DNA from: JBFAPK01 sp040676675 | Lineage (GTDB): Bacteria > Actinomycetota > Actinomycetes > Mycobacteriales > Micromonosporaceae | Assembly: GCF_040676675.1 (NCBI RefSeq) | Contig: NZ_JBFAPK010000022.1 | Span: 62,001-126,000, forward strand | Length of the DNA: 64,000 nt | Direction: 5' to 3' | In this document: positions 55,418 to 64,000 of the stretch, piece by piece | Layout: every line of letters begins with the position of its first letter | Numbering within the stretch: the stretch's first letter is position 1 | Position numbers and translations under genes: made by a program | The notes under the pieces: model-generated | Told to the model about the DNA's origin: nothing | Database searches by the model: none | The model's input: the letters and a program-made list of their open reading frames with translations, nothing else

Positions 55418-55867
55418 TCAGACGGCGACCGCGAGCCGCTTCTCGAAGCAGACGCTGTACGGGTCGCTCGCGTACTCACCGTAGGCGGGGATCCGGCCGT
55501 AACCGGAGGAGGTGTAGAGGCCGATCGCCGCGGGCGAGTACCGGCGGGTCTCGATCCGCAGCACGGTGTGCCCGGCGAGGTAGGCCAGCTCCTCCAGCGC
55601 GGCGAGCAGCTGCCCGGCGATGCCGCGCCGGCGGTGGGCGGGGCGGACGTAGATCCGCTTGACCTCGGCGGTCTCCGCGTCGAGCGGCTGCAACGCCCCG
55701 CAGGCGACCGCCCGACCCCCGATCACGCCGACCAGGTACCGCGCGCCGTCGCGGAGCACGGCGACGTGTCCGTCGAGCCCACCGTCGGCCAGGCACAGCT
55801 CGCGCTGCCGCGCGGTGACCAGCGTCACGAGTTCGGCGTCATCGGATGGACGGGATTCGATCAGCAC
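55418..55867 (-). CDS. GNAT-family N-acetyltransferase
   Basis: 149 residues. Seen: VKRIYVRPAHRRRGIAGQLLAALEELA, the acetyl-CoA pyrophosphate loop (R-R-x-G-I-A), and the GLYTSSGYGRIPAYGEY C-terminal strand. The target is unknown. GTG 55867. It lies immediately downstream of obg's 3' end (70 bp) on the same strand. Confidence 0.9.
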   Translation of the reverse strand: MLIESRPSDDAELVTLVTARQRELCLADGGLDGHVAVLRDGARYLVGVIGGRAVACGALQPLDAETAEVKRIYVRPAHRRRGIAGQLLAALEELAYLAGHTVLRIETRRYSPAAIGLYTSSGYGRIPAYGEYASDPYSVCFEKRLAVAV

Positions 55868-55937
55868 CTACCGACCGTAACGCACGGTAGTTTCCATAAG
55901 GTTTCCCGCAAATGACCCGAGTGGGGTACGAACTGGT

Positions 55938-57395
55938 CTAGTCGTCGTCCTCGTCGATGCCGTCGCCGGACCCGGTCGCGGGCTCGTCGGCCGGACGCTG
56001 GCGCCGCGCCTTGCGGGCGGCCAGCCGCTCCGCGGCCGAGGCCCGGGTCGGCTTCTCCTGCAGCCGGATGTCGGTGCCGCGCACCCCGGGGACGTACTCG
56101 GCGCCGGCATAGAGCGTGGGCTGCCAGTCGAACTCGCGCTCGCCGATCCGGACCAGACTGCCGGGCTCGGCGCCCGCCTTGGCGAGCGCCTCCTCCACGC
56201 CGAGCCGGGCCAGCCGGTCGGCCAGGTAGCCGACCGCCTCCTCGTTGTCGAAGTTGGTCTGCCGGACCCAGCGCTCGGGCCGCGGGCCGCGCACCACGTA
56301 CGCTCCGTCCGGCGCCGGCTCGACGGTGAAACCGGCGTCGTCGACCGCGGTCGGCCGGATCACGATCCGGGTCGGCTCGGGCTCGGGCGCCAGCACCCGC
56401 GCCTGCTCGACCAACTCGGCCATCGCGAACATCAGCTCGCGCAGACCCTCGCGGGTGACGGTGGAGATCTCGAAGACGCGGTATCCGCGCTCCTCCAGGT
56501 CGGGACGGACGATCTCCGCGAGATCCCGCCCGTCCGGTACGTCGATCTTGTTGAGCACGATCAGCCGCGGCCGGCCCTCCAGCCCGCCGTACTGGGCCAG
56601 CTCGGACTCGATGGCGTCGATGTCCGCCACCGGGTCGCGGCCCGGTTCCAGCGTCGCCGCGTCCACCACGTGCACCAGTACGGCGCAGCGCTCGATGTGT
56701 CGCAGGAACTCCAGCCCCAGCCCCCGACCGCTGGCGGCACCGGGAATCAGGCCCGGCACGTCCGCGACCGTGAAGGTGTGGTTGTCGATCCGGACCACGC
56801 CCAGGTTCGGTACCAGGGTGGTGAACGGGTAGTCGGCGATCTTGGGCTTGGCCGCGGAGATCACCGAGATCAGCGAGGACTTGCCGGCCGAGGGGAAGCC
56901 GACCAACCCGACGTCGGCGACGCTCTTGAGTTCCAGGACGATGTCGAGCCGATCCCCCGGCTCCCCCAGCTCAGCGAAGCCGGGGGCCTTGCGGCGCGCG
57001 CTGGCCAGCGCGGCGTTGCCCCGGCCGCCCCGGCCGCCCCGGGCCGCCTCGAAGGTCGTACCGGCGCCGACCAGGTCGGCCAGGACCGTACCGTCGAGGG
57101 TCTGCACGACCGTGCCGTTCGGCACCTTGAGGACCAGGTCGGAGCCGTTGGCGCCGTCCCGGTTGGAGCCGGCGCCGCCCCGGCCGTTCTCGGCCTTGAT
57201 GTGCGGCCGGAAGTGGAAGTCGAGCAGCGTGTGCACCTGCGGATCCACGACGAGGGAGACGCTGCCGCCGTGCCCGCCGTTGCCGCCGTCGGGGCCGCCG
57301 AACGGCTTGAACTTCTCCCGGTGGATCGAGACACAGCCGTGCCCGCCGTCGCCGGCCTGCAAGTGCAGGACGACCCGGTCAACGAAGGTAGTCAC
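55938..57395 (-). CDS. obg: GTPase Obg/CgtA
   Basis: A 485-residue Obg: the glycine-rich N-terminal fold ([33 protein letters not shown]), GTPase domain with P-loop [10 protein letters not shown] and NKIDVPD, and the actinobacterial C-terminal OCT domain ([27 protein letters not shown]) plus an acidic tail. It acts in 50S maturation and stress control. GTG 57395. Last gene of rplU-rpmA-obg. Confidence 0.97.
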   Translation of the reverse strand: MTTFVDRVVLHLQAGDGGHGCVSIHREKFKPFGGPDGGNGGHGGSVSLVVDPQVHTLLDFHFRPHIKAENGRGGAGSNRDGANGSDLVLKVPNGTVVQTLDGTVLADLVGAGTTFEAARGGRGGRGNAALASARRKAPGFAELGEPGDRLDIVLELKSVADVGLVGFPSAGKSSLISVISAAKPKIADYPFTTLVPNLGVVRIDNHTFTVADVPGLIPGAASGRGLGLEFLRHIERCAVLVHVVDAATLEPGRDPVADIDAIESELAQYGGLEGRPRLIVLNKIDVPDGRDLAEIVRPDLEERGYRVFEISTVTREGLRELMFAMAELVEQARVLAPEPEPTRIVIRPTAVDDAGFTVEPAPDGAYVVRGPRPERWVRQTNFDNEEAVGYLADRLARLGVEEALAKAGAEPGSLVRIGEREFDWQPTLYAGAEYVPGVRGTDIRLQEKPTRASAAERLAARKARRQRPADEPATGSGDGIDEDDD

Positions 57396-57590
57396 GCTGC
57401 CAATCCTTCCGGCCTGTCCGGACGAGGTACCTCCCTCGCCCGGGTCAACGAGTGCGGGGCACCGTGCGCCCCGGACACCGGACGCGGGTCGACCGCCTCG
57501 CCGGCAATCCTGCCAGCGCGCGCGATCCGCGCCCGAAAAACACCGAAGCGGGCCCGGACACCAGGTCCGCGGCCCGCTTCGGCGGGAAAG

Positions 57591-57848
57591 CTACTGCTGC
57601 GCCGGAACGATGCTGACGGTCTTCCGACCGCGCTTGGTGCCGAACTGGACCGAACCGGCCGCGAGCGCGAAGAGCGTGTCGTCGCCACCGCGCCCGACCA
57701 GGTCGCCCGGGTGGAACTTGGTGCCCCGCTGGCGGAGGATGATCTCGCCGGCGTTCACCACCTGGCCACCGAACCGCTTGACGCCGAGCCGCTGCGCCGC
57801 GGAGTCACGGCCGTTACGCGAGCTGGACGCACCCTTTTTGTGAGCCAT
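57591..57848 (-). CDS. rpmA: 50S ribosomal protein L27
   Basis: 85 residues, full length: [30 protein letters not shown] and a normal C-terminus. L27 lies near the peptidyl-transferase centre. It starts 11 bp after rplU. Confidence 0.98.
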   Translation of the reverse strand: MAHKKGASSSRNGRDSAAQRLGVKRFGGQVVNAGEIILRQRGTKFHPGDLVGRGGDDTLFALAAGSVQFGTKRGRKTVSIVPAQQ

Positions 57849-57859
57849 CTGGAGACGAC

Positions 57860-58174
57860 CTACTTCCCGCTGGAGATGCCGGTCACCTTGATCTGGGTCA
57901 GCGGCTGGCGGTGACCCTGACGCTTGTGGTAGCCGGTCTTGTTCTTGAACTTGTGGATCCGGATCTTCGGGCCCTTGGTGTGCGCGGCGATCTCGCCGGA
58001 CACCGCGACCTTGGCAAGCTGCGCCGCGTCGGTCACGAGGTTCTCACCGTCGACGAGGAGCACCGCCGAGAGCTGCACCGCGTCACCGGGGGCGCCGGCG
58101 AGCTTCTCGACCTCGATCACGTCGCCCTCGGCGACCTTGTACTGCTTGCCGCCGGTCTTGACGATCGCGTACAT
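57860..58174 (-). CDS. rplU: 50S ribosomal protein L21
   Basis: 104 residues: [25 protein letters not shown] at the N-terminus and [31 protein letters not shown] at the C-terminus. ATG 58174. First gene of the rplU-rpmA-obg operon, with its own promoter and a hairpin in a 118-base leader. Confidence 0.98.
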   Translation of the reverse strand: MYAIVKTGGKQYKVAEGDVIEVEKLAGAPGDAVQLSAVLLVDGENLVTDAAQLAKVAVSGEIAAHTKGPKIRIHKFKNKTGYHKRQGHRQPLTQIKVTGISSGK

Positions 58175-58266
58175 CGGACGCGGACTCCCTGTCGTTGAGG
58201 CTGCTCGGGTACCGTACTTGTTCGCGGCGGCTCGCCACGGATGCGGCGGCGGGCACGCGAGAACTT

Positions 58267-58321
58267 GGCGCACGAAGGTGCGCCGCAGGCAAGCGTACGC
58301 CATGCCTGGTCCGGGGCCCAA
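58267..58321 (-). promoter_or_regulatory. rplU promoter and leader hairpin
   Basis: On the minus strand TTGGGC (58321-58316), an 18-bp spacer and TACGCT (58297-58292) form a promoter. Just downstream GGCGCAC-CTTC-GTGCGCC (58284-58267) is a perfect 7-bp hairpin with a four-base loop at the very 5' end of the transcript. It may be an autoregulatory r-protein leader. Confidence 0.5.
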
Positions 58322-58367
58322 ACCGGGCCGGTGTTCCACCGCCGGACAGCCGGCAGACAGCGGACGG

Positions 58368-58883
58368 TCAGCCGGCACAGAGCTGGTCGACGCGCTGCTG
58401 CACCCGGTCCAGCCGGGTCTCGTCCAGCGAGTCGAGATCGGTACGCAGGGTCCCGACCTCGCCCGCGACATCCGCCAGCGCGGCCCTCAGCCGCGGGTCG
58501 GTGGCGTGGGCGGACTGTTCCCGCAGCGCACCGGACCAGTCGGCCAGCGCCGCCTCGGCGGCCCGCCGGGCCTGCTCGGAGGTGCGCGTGTCGCCGGCCC
58601 CGGCGGCGGCCAGCATCCTGCCCAGCTCGGCCACGAAGGTCTCCCCCGCCGCCGAACCCGCCTGGCGGGCGGCGGCACAGACCTCCCGCGTGTTGCCACC
58701 GGCCGGGCCCGATCCGTCGGGCGGGGCGGTGCCGGGAACGCCGGACGGCGTACCCGGCGGGGCGCTGCCCGCGCCCGGCGTCGTGGCGGCCGGGCCCGCG
58801 ACGGTACCGTCCCGGGCGGTCGAGCAGCCGGCCGCGAGCGCGACGGCGACGAGCAGTACCGGGACGACGAGCGTACGGGGCAT
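58368..58883 (-). CDS. Hypothetical lipoprotein
   Basis: 171 residues with signal peptide and lipobox ([11 protein letters not shown], Cys near 20), a Pro/Gly/Thr-rich linker, then a helical domain beginning [10 protein letters not shown] and ending RVDQLCAG, so two Cys could form a disulfide. Not assigned to a family. ATG 58883. It lies between rne and rplU on the same strand; a role is not apparent. Confidence 0.75.
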   Translation of the reverse strand: MPRTLVVPVLLVAVALAAGCSTARDGTVAGPAATTPGAGSAPPGTPSGVPGTAPPDGSGPAGGNTREVCAAARQAGSAAGETFVAELGRMLAAAGAGDTRTSEQARRAAEAALADWSGALREQSAHATDPRLRAALADVAGEVGTLRTDLDSLDETRLDRVQQRVDQLCAG

Positions 58884-58995
58884 CGGCGCTCCTGCAACGG
58901 TGGGACGTCGGGACGGCGGGCGCCGCGACGGGCCGGGCGAGGTCAAGCCTGCCCGGCCGGCCACGCGGGCGCCAGCCCGCGAACCTCCCCCGCCG

Positions 58996-61971
58996 TTACG
59001 GGCGCGTGCGCCGCCGGGTCCCGCCCCGCCGGGAGCGGCGCCGGGTCCCGCCGGTCGCCTCCTCGTCCAGGTCGCCGGTGTCCTCCACCGCGTCCGGGTC
59101 GTCGTCGCCGGCCAGCCGCATCGACTCGGCCGGCTGCGCCTCGGCGACGTCGGTGACGGACGGGGTGTCGACCTCGTAACGCGACAGGTCGTACCCCATG
59201 GTGTCGTCCTCGTCCGAGACCTCGACCACGGTCCGCTCCGCCGCGGCGGTGCTCTTGCGGCCCCGGCGGCGGGAGCTGGTGGTCGTGGGCTCGCTGGTGA
59301 CCGCTCCCCCGGCCGGGGCCGAGGCCGAGGCGACCGCCTTGACCTTCTCGCCCGCGCCCGCGCGCGGCTTCTCCCCCACCGGCTCGGTGTGGATGATCAC
59401 GCCGCGGCCCTTGCAGCACTCGCAGGTCTCGCTGAACGCCTCCAGCAGCCCGGCGCCGATCCGCTTGCGGGTCATCTGCACCAGACCCAGCGAGGTGATC
59501 TCGGTTACCTGGTGCTTGGTCCGGTCCCGGCCGAGGCACTCGGTGAGGCGCCGCAGAACCAGCTCGCGGTTCGACTCGAGCACCATGTCGATGAAGTCGA
59601 TCACCACGATGCCGCCCAGGTCACGGAGCCGGAGCTGCCGGACGATCTCCTCGGCCGCCTCCAGGTTGTTCCGGGTGACCGTCTCCTCCAGGTTGCCCCC
59701 GGCGCCGGTGTACTTACCGGTGTTGACGTCGACCACGGTCATCGCCTCGGTCCGGTCGATCACCAGGTGACCGCCGGAGGGGAGGAAGACCTTGCGGTCC
59801 AGCCCCTTGAGGATCTGCTCGTCGATGCGCCGCTCGGCGAAGACGTCCGAGGTACCGACGTGCCGGCGCAGCCGCGCCACCAGGTCGGGCGAGACGTGCG
59901 CCAGGTACGACTCGACCAGCTCGAACGCCTCGTCGCCCTGCACCACGAGTTCGCGGAAGTCCTCGTTGAAGAGGTCCCGGACCACCCGGATGACCAGGTC
60001 GGGCTCCTCGTAGAGGAGCACCGGCGCACCGCCCTCGGCGGCCTTGGCCTGGATGTCCTCCCACTGCGCCTGGAGCCGCTTGACGTCGCGGGCCAGTTCG
60101 TCCTCGCTCGCCCCCTCGGCGGCGGTACGCACGATCACGCCCGCGCCGTCCGGTACCAGCTTCTTGAGGATGTCCCGCAGCCGCTTGCGCTCGGTGTCCG
60201 GCAGCTTGCGGCTGATGCCCGAGGCGTTGCCGTGCGGTACGTAGACCAGGTGCCGGCCGGAGAGCGCGATGTGGCTGGTCAGCCGGGCCCCCTTGTGCCC
60301 GATCGGGTCCTTCGTGACCTGGACCAGTACGGAGTCGCCGGAGCGCAGTGCCTGCTCGATCGAGCGGGCCTTGCCCTCCAGGCCGGACATGTCCCAGTTG
60401 ACCTCGCCGGCGTAGAGCACCGCGTTGCGACCGCGCCCGACGTCGACGAACGCCGCCTCCATGCTGGGCAGCACGTTCTGCACCTTGCCCAGGTAGACGT
60501 TGCCCGCCATGGTGCCGGCCGAGGCGCGGCTGACGTAGTGCTCGACGAGGATCCCGTCCTCGAGCACCGCGATCTGGGTCCGGTCGCCGCGCTGGCGGAC
60601 CACCATCACCCGGTCGACGGCCTCGCGGCGGGCCAGGAACTCGGACTCGCTCAGGATCGGCGGGCGGGTACGCCGCTGCTCCCGGCCGTCCCGGCGGCGC
60701 TGGCGCTTGGCCTCCAGCCGGGTCGAGCCGGAGACGCCCTGCACCTCGTCGACCGTACGGCGCGGCTCGCGGATCTTCACGACGGTCGGTACGCCGTCGT
60801 CCTCGGCCCCCACCTCGGCGTCGCCGGCGCCCTTGCGGCGGCGTCGCCGGCGCCGTCGGGTCAGCCCGTCGCCCTCGCCGGAGTCCTCCTCGTCGCCCTC
60901 GGCCTGGGCGGCCTCCTCCTCGGCCTCCTCCTCGGCCTCGTCGGCCGGGCCCTTGCCCCGGCCGCGGCCCCGGCGCCCGCGCCGCCGCCGGCGGCGGCCG
61001 GCGGCCGTGTCGTCTTCCTCGTTCTCGTCCTCGTCGTCGAGGTCGGCGGCCTCTTCCTCCTCGTCCTCCGGGACGACGACGGTCATCGCCTCCGGCTCCG
61101 GCTCGACCGGCAGCTCCGCGATGTCCGTGCTCCGGCGGGCGCGGCGACGCCGCCGGGTGGTCTCAGCGGCCTCGGGCTCCTCGCCGGCCACCGCCGGCTC
61201 GGCGGCCGCGGCGGCCGCCTGCTGCTCGCGGATGGCGGCCGCCTCCGCCTCGGGCGCCATGAAGAGCACGGTCGGCGCGGAGAGCGCGGCCCGGCGCCGC
61301 CGCGACGTGGCCGGGGGCTGTTCGGCCGCCTCGTCGCCGGCCGGCTGCTCGCCGCCGGCCCTGCTCCGGCGCCCGGCCGGAGGCTGCTCGGCGCCGGACG
61401 GGGCGGCGCCCGGCGCGGCCTCCGGGGCGGCGGCCGGCTGCGCCGCGGCGGCGTCGGCCCGCTCGGCGGCCTCGGCCGGCGGTACGGCGGGCACGGCGCC
61501 CGGTTCCGGGGTGTCCGGTGCGGCGGCCTCCGGTGCGACGGCGGCCGGGGCCGCCTTCTTCCGCCGGACCCGGGTCACCTTGACCGGGGGTACGGTCTCG
61601 GCGTCCGGGTCGGTCCCGCCGGCCGACTCGGCCACCGGCTCGACCGCCGTCGCCTCGACCGGTCCGCCCTGGTCCTCGCGCTTGTCGGTGGTGGTCGCCT
61701 TGCGGCGCCGCCGCGGGGTCTTCGGGGCCGCCTCGGCGTCGCCGGAACGGGGGGCCAGCACCTCGGCGTCGGCCGCCTCACCGCTGACCGAGCGCGCCTC
61801 GGTCGGCGCCTGGACAGGGGCTCCGGTCTGGGCCGGTTCGGACGCGGCCGGTGAGGTGCGGCGCCGGGTGGTACGGGCCCGCCGGACGGGCTGGGTCTCG
61901 TTGGTATCGGCGGTTTCGCCGGCCGGCTGCGCGCCGATCCGCTCCCCGCCCTCTGGCTCGTTCTCGAGCAT
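58996..61971 (-). CDS. rne: Ribonuclease E/G
   Basis: 991 residues from ATG 61971, which has GGAGAACGTCC upstream. Layout: about 430 residues of Ala/Glu/Arg-rich disordered sequence with basic RRRRRR and acidic EDEEEE runs; an S1 domain (about 483-530, GNVYLGKVQNVLPSMEAAFVDVG); the catalytic region (VDVNTGKYTG, GGIVVIDFIDM); and the zinc-link CECCKGRG near residue 848. The long N-terminal arm in place of the E. coli C-terminal scaffold is the actinobacterial form. Main mRNA-decay and rRNA-processing endonuclease. Confidence 0.95.
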   Translation of the reverse strand: MLENEPEGGERIGAQPAGETADTNETQPVRRARTTRRRTSPAASEPAQTGAPVQAPTEARSVSGEAADAEVLAPRSGDAEAAPKTPRRRRKATTTDKREDQGGPVEATAVEPVAESAGGTDPDAETVPPVKVTRVRRKKAAPAAVAPEAAAPDTPEPGAVPAVPPAEAAERADAAAAQPAAAPEAAPGAAPSGAEQPPAGRRSRAGGEQPAGDEAAEQPPATSRRRRAALSAPTVLFMAPEAEAAAIREQQAAAAAAEPAVAGEEPEAAETTRRRRRARRSTDIAELPVEPEPEAMTVVVPEDEEEEAADLDDEDENEEDDTAAGRRRRRRGRRGRGRGKGPADEAEEEAEEEAAQAEGDEEDSGEGDGLTRRRRRRRRKGAGDAEVGAEDDGVPTVVKIREPRRTVDEVQGVSGSTRLEAKRQRRRDGREQRRTRPPILSESEFLARREAVDRVMVVRQRGDRTQIAVLEDGILVEHYVSRASAGTMAGNVYLGKVQNVLPSMEAAFVDVGRGRNAVLYAGEVNWDMSGLEGKARSIEQALRSGDSVLVQVTKDPIGHKGARLTSHIALSGRHLVYVPHGNASGISRKLPDTERKRLRDILKKLVPDGAGVIVRTAAEGASEDELARDVKRLQAQWEDIQAKAAEGGAPVLLYEEPDLVIRVVRDLFNEDFRELVVQGDEAFELVESYLAHVSPDLVARLRRHVGTSDVFAERRIDEQILKGLDRKVFLPSGGHLVIDRTEAMTVVDVNTGKYTGAGGNLEETVTRNNLEAAEEIVRQLRLRDLGGIVVIDFIDMVLESNRELVLRRLTECLGRDRTKHQVTEITSLGLVQMTRKRIGAGLLEAFSETCECCKGRGVIIHTEPVGEKPRAGAGEKVKAVASASAPAGGAVTSEPTTTSSRRRGRKSTAAAERTVVEVSDEDDTMGYDLSRYEVDTPSVTDVAEAQPAESMRLAGDDDPDAVEDTGDLDEEATGGTRRRSRRGGTRRRTRP

Positions 61972-62105
61972 GGACGTTCTCCAGTTCTGGCTTCCCCGGG
62001 CGCGGGTGAGCGCTGCCACGCAGGGTTGCCGCAAAAGTGTTTCCGGCGGTGTGCGAGTGCACGGTGCCGCCGAAGTCTGCCTAACTGAGCGCTGACCGGG
62101 CTCGG

Positions 62106-62918
62106 CTAGCGTTCACCGATGGCTACCCGTTCGCGGTCCGCCTCCAACGGATCCGCGATGTCCCCCTGCGCGGTCAACGTGCCCTGCGCCAGCCGGGTCG
62201 CCCTTGGCGGCACCGGCGGCTCCAGGTCGGCCACCACGCGGAGGCCGGAGAGGACGTCATCGGGTCGTACGGACGGAGTCACCTGCCGCACGACTAGGTC
62301 GAGTATCGCACACGGTGCGCCCGTGACCTCGGAAGGTGCCTCGGTCTGGTCGATCACATCGATGGAGTTCACCGCGCCGCGCGCGTCGAAGGTGCGCCTG
62401 CCCTGCTTGGTCATCCGTTCCACGGGCACCTCGGCGGCGGCCCGGAACGCCGCGACGGCGCGCCGCAGGACATCGGGGTCGATACCCGGCAACTCGATCC
62501 GCCAGTGCGAGGCGTCGATCCGGTCCGCCAGGCTGCCGCCCTCGGCCACCACCGCGTCCAGCACGTCGAGTCCGGGCGAGAGCGCCGCGTCCAGCGCCAC
62601 CCGCAGCTCCCGCGGGTCGACGGGCGCCTGCAGGCCGATCTCCAGGTACTCCGCCTCGCTGGCGACGCCGGTCGGCGCGGCGCTGGCGTACGAGATCTTG
62701 GGGTGGGGCGTGAAGCCCTGGGAGAAGGCCACCGGTACGCCGGCACGGCGCAGCGCCCGCTCGAAGGCGCGGGCGAAGTCACGGTGGGAGGTGAACCGGA
62801 GCGGACCGCGCTTGGCGTACCTGATCCTGATGCGCTGCACGACCGGCGCCTGGCCGCCCGTCGGCTGTGGTTTGCTGCTGATCGCGCTGCTCCTCGAAGT
62901 AGACGATGTCACTGGCAT
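62106..62918 (-). CDS. TIGR03936 (DUF2344) radical-SAM-linked protein
   Basis: 270 residues: [56 protein letters not shown] is the DUF2344 signature. In other genomes it accompanies or is fused to the TIGR03960 radical SAM protein, which is the next gene here. Function unknown, possibly RNA modification. ATG 62918 includes a non-conserved N-terminus; GTG starts nearer the homology are possible. Confidence 0.9.
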   Translation of the reverse strand: MPVTSSTSRSSAISSKPQPTGGQAPVVQRIRIRYAKRGPLRFTSHRDFARAFERALRRAGVPVAFSQGFTPHPKISYASAAPTGVASEAEYLEIGLQAPVDPRELRVALDAALSPGLDVLDAVVAEGGSLADRIDASHWRIELPGIDPDVLRRAVAAFRAAAEVPVERMTKQGRRTFDARGAVNSIDVIDQTEAPSEVTGAPCAILDLVVRQVTPSVRPDDVLSGLRVVADLEPPVPPRATRLAQGTLTAQGDIADPLEADRERVAIGER

Positions 62919-63104
62919 CCTCGCGCAGCGAGCCGGTCACCGCCAACCGGCCGGCCTGGACGGCCGAGATATCGACAGTTCCGGGTAGAGCCGACATGTC
63001 GGGCGAAAACGGTGCAAGCGGGCAGGAGCGGGATCCCCGTACCGCGGGTCGGGCGACCGCCGGTCCGGCGGCGCGGGGATCCCGACCGCCGGTGCGATCG
63101 CGTG

Positions 63105-64000
63105 TCAGTGACCGTGCCCGGCCTGGGCGGGGGTGCGCAGGCCCGACCTGACCGGGGTCAGCGGCAGCAGCTTCTTGCCGGTGGGCCCGATCTGGATCTC
63201 GGTGTCCATGGACGGGCAGACGCCGCAGTCGAAACAGGGCGTCCAGCGGCAGTCGTCCTGCTCGTACTCGGAGAGCGCGTCCTGCCAGTCCTGCCAGAGC
63301 CAGTCCTTGTCGAGGCCGGAGTCGAGGTGGTCCCAGGGGAGCACCTCCAGCTCGTCCCGCTCGCGCGTGGTGTACCAGTCCAGGTCGACACCGAAGCCCG
63401 GCAGCACCTCCCCGGCCGCTTCCACCCAGCGCTGGTAGGAGAAGTGCTCGCTCCAGCCGTCGAACCGCCCGCCCTGCTCCCAGACCCGGCGGATCACCGC
63501 GCCGACGCGGCGGTCACCCCGGGAGAGCAGCCCCTCGATCAGCGACGGCTCGCCGTCGTGGTACCGGTAACCGATCGCCCGACCGAGCGACCGGTCGGCG
63601 TTGATGGCCTGCTTGAGCAGCCGCAACCGGTTGTCGATCACCTCGGGACGCTCCATCGGCGCCCATTGGAACGGGGTGTGCGGCTTCGGTACGAAACCAC
63701 CGATCGAGACCGTGCAGCGGATGTCCTTCGACCCGGTCGCCGCCCGACCCGCCTTGATCACTTCGTGCGCGAGGCGGGCGATCTGGAGCACGTCCTCGTC
63801 GGTCTCGGTCGGCAGGCCGCACATGAAGTAGAGCTTCACCTGCCGCCACCCGTTGGTGTACGCGGTGACGACGGTGCGGATGAGGTCCTCCTCCGACACC
63901 ATCTTGTTGATGACCCGGCGGATCCGCTCCGAGCCGCCCTCCGGCGCGAAGGTCAGGCCGGTGCGGCGCCCGTTGCGGGAGAGCTCCTGGGCCAGCTCGA
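63105..64000 (-). CDS. TIGR03960 B12-binding radical SAM protein (partial, 5' end outside)
   Basis: The C-terminal 298 codons of a larger radical SAM protein; the frame continues past base 64000 without a start. Seen: ELAQELSRNGRRTGLTFAPEGGSERIRRVINKM, GLPTETDEDVLQIARLAHEV, VPKPHTPFQWAPMER and a C-terminal Cys motif CRWTPCFDCGVCP. These fit TIGR03960, which usually precedes rne in actinobacteria. The [4Fe-4S] CxxxCxxC and B12 domain should lie beyond the window. Confidence 0.92.
   Translation of the reverse strand, partial: ELAQELSRNGRRTGLTFAPEGGSERIRRVINKMVSEEDLIRTVVTAYTNGWRQVKLYFMCGLPTETDEDVLQIARLAHEVIKAGRAATGSKDIRCTVSIGGFVPKPHTPFQWAPMERPEVIDNRLRLLKQAINADRSLGRAIGYRYHDGEPSLIEGLLSRGDRRVGAVIRRVWEQGGRFDGWSEHFSYQRWVEAAGEVLPGFGVDLDWYTTRERDELEVLPWDHLDSGLDKDWLWQDWQDALSEYEQDDCRWTPCFDCGVCPSMDTEIQIGPTGKKLLPLTPVRSGLRTPAQAGHGH

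Noticed and set aside
58195..61854. A plus-strand open frame of about 1,200 codons opposite rne
   Set aside because: It is the antisense shadow of the GC-rich rne gene; composition is low-complexity and no domain is recognisable, while the minus strand encodes a complete RNase E/G.
62779..62997. Minus-strand ORF beginning MSALPGTVDISAVQAG
   Set aside because: It overlaps the DUF2344 gene in another frame and quickly loses coding character; treated as the leader of that gene.

Overview
The window is a high-GC (about 70% or more) actinobacterial chromosome segment. GTG and TTG starts are common, codon third positions are G/C, and the core gene order is the actinobacterial one; the style best fits Micromonosporaceae, which is inference. 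I see no tRNA, rRNA, CRISPR array, insertion sequence, integrase or phage gene. About 60 protein genes are supported.

Two conserved housekeeping blocks, mostly on the minus strand, form the skeleton. Read in the direction of transcription from the right: two radical-SAM-associated genes, RNase E/G, rplU-rpmA-obg, then pepN, nadD, rsfS, a histidine phosphatase, DegV, comEA-comEC, holA, rpsT (plus strand), lepA, hemW, hrcA-dnaJ-rsmE, HIT, phoH-ybeY-CNNM/CBS protein-cytidine deaminase-like-era, recO-uppS. Many neighbours overlap by 1-8 bases (GTGA, ATGA or TGATG junctions), so translation is probably coupled.

Accessory genes are slotted between these. 2.3-5.5 kb: a DUF4097 lipoprotein, an acyltransferase-3 membrane protein and a uronate dehydrogenase-like enzyme. 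10-15 kb: a serine hydrolase, an SDR and a marR-MFS efflux pair. 20.5-31.5 kb: an enoyl-CoA hydratase-like protein, a lysozyme-fold protein, a phytanoyl-CoA dioxygenase-like protein, a quinone oxidoreductase pseudogene, a NarL-type two-component system, DedA, MOSC, and a sugar ABC transporter without its ATPase. 39-41 kb: an HxlR regulator and MFS pair. 50-56 kb: DUF397, a beta-hydroxyacid dehydrogenase, a FUSC-like membrane protein, a tryptophanyl-tRNA synthetase and a GNAT.

The strongest regulatory find is upstream of trpS. An 11-codon leader peptide with two adjacent Trp codons is followed by mutually exclusive antiterminator and terminator stems. This is the layout of ribosome-mediated attenuation reported for the auxiliary, indolmycin-resistant tryptophanyl-tRNA synthetase of Streptomyces coelicolor. 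Other regulatory elements include a CIRCE operator at hrcA, several promoters that put a -10 box 6-7 bases before the start codon (leaderless transcripts), and a TTCTCAGGG motif that recurs upstream of three envelope-type genes.

Short tandem repeats are unusually frequent, both between genes (20-bp x6, 31/32-bp x4, 42-bp x2, 45-bp x2) and inside comEA, comEC and an MFS tail. There is one clear pseudogene, made by an internal deletion, and a 156-bp antisense overlap between dedA and the response regulator.
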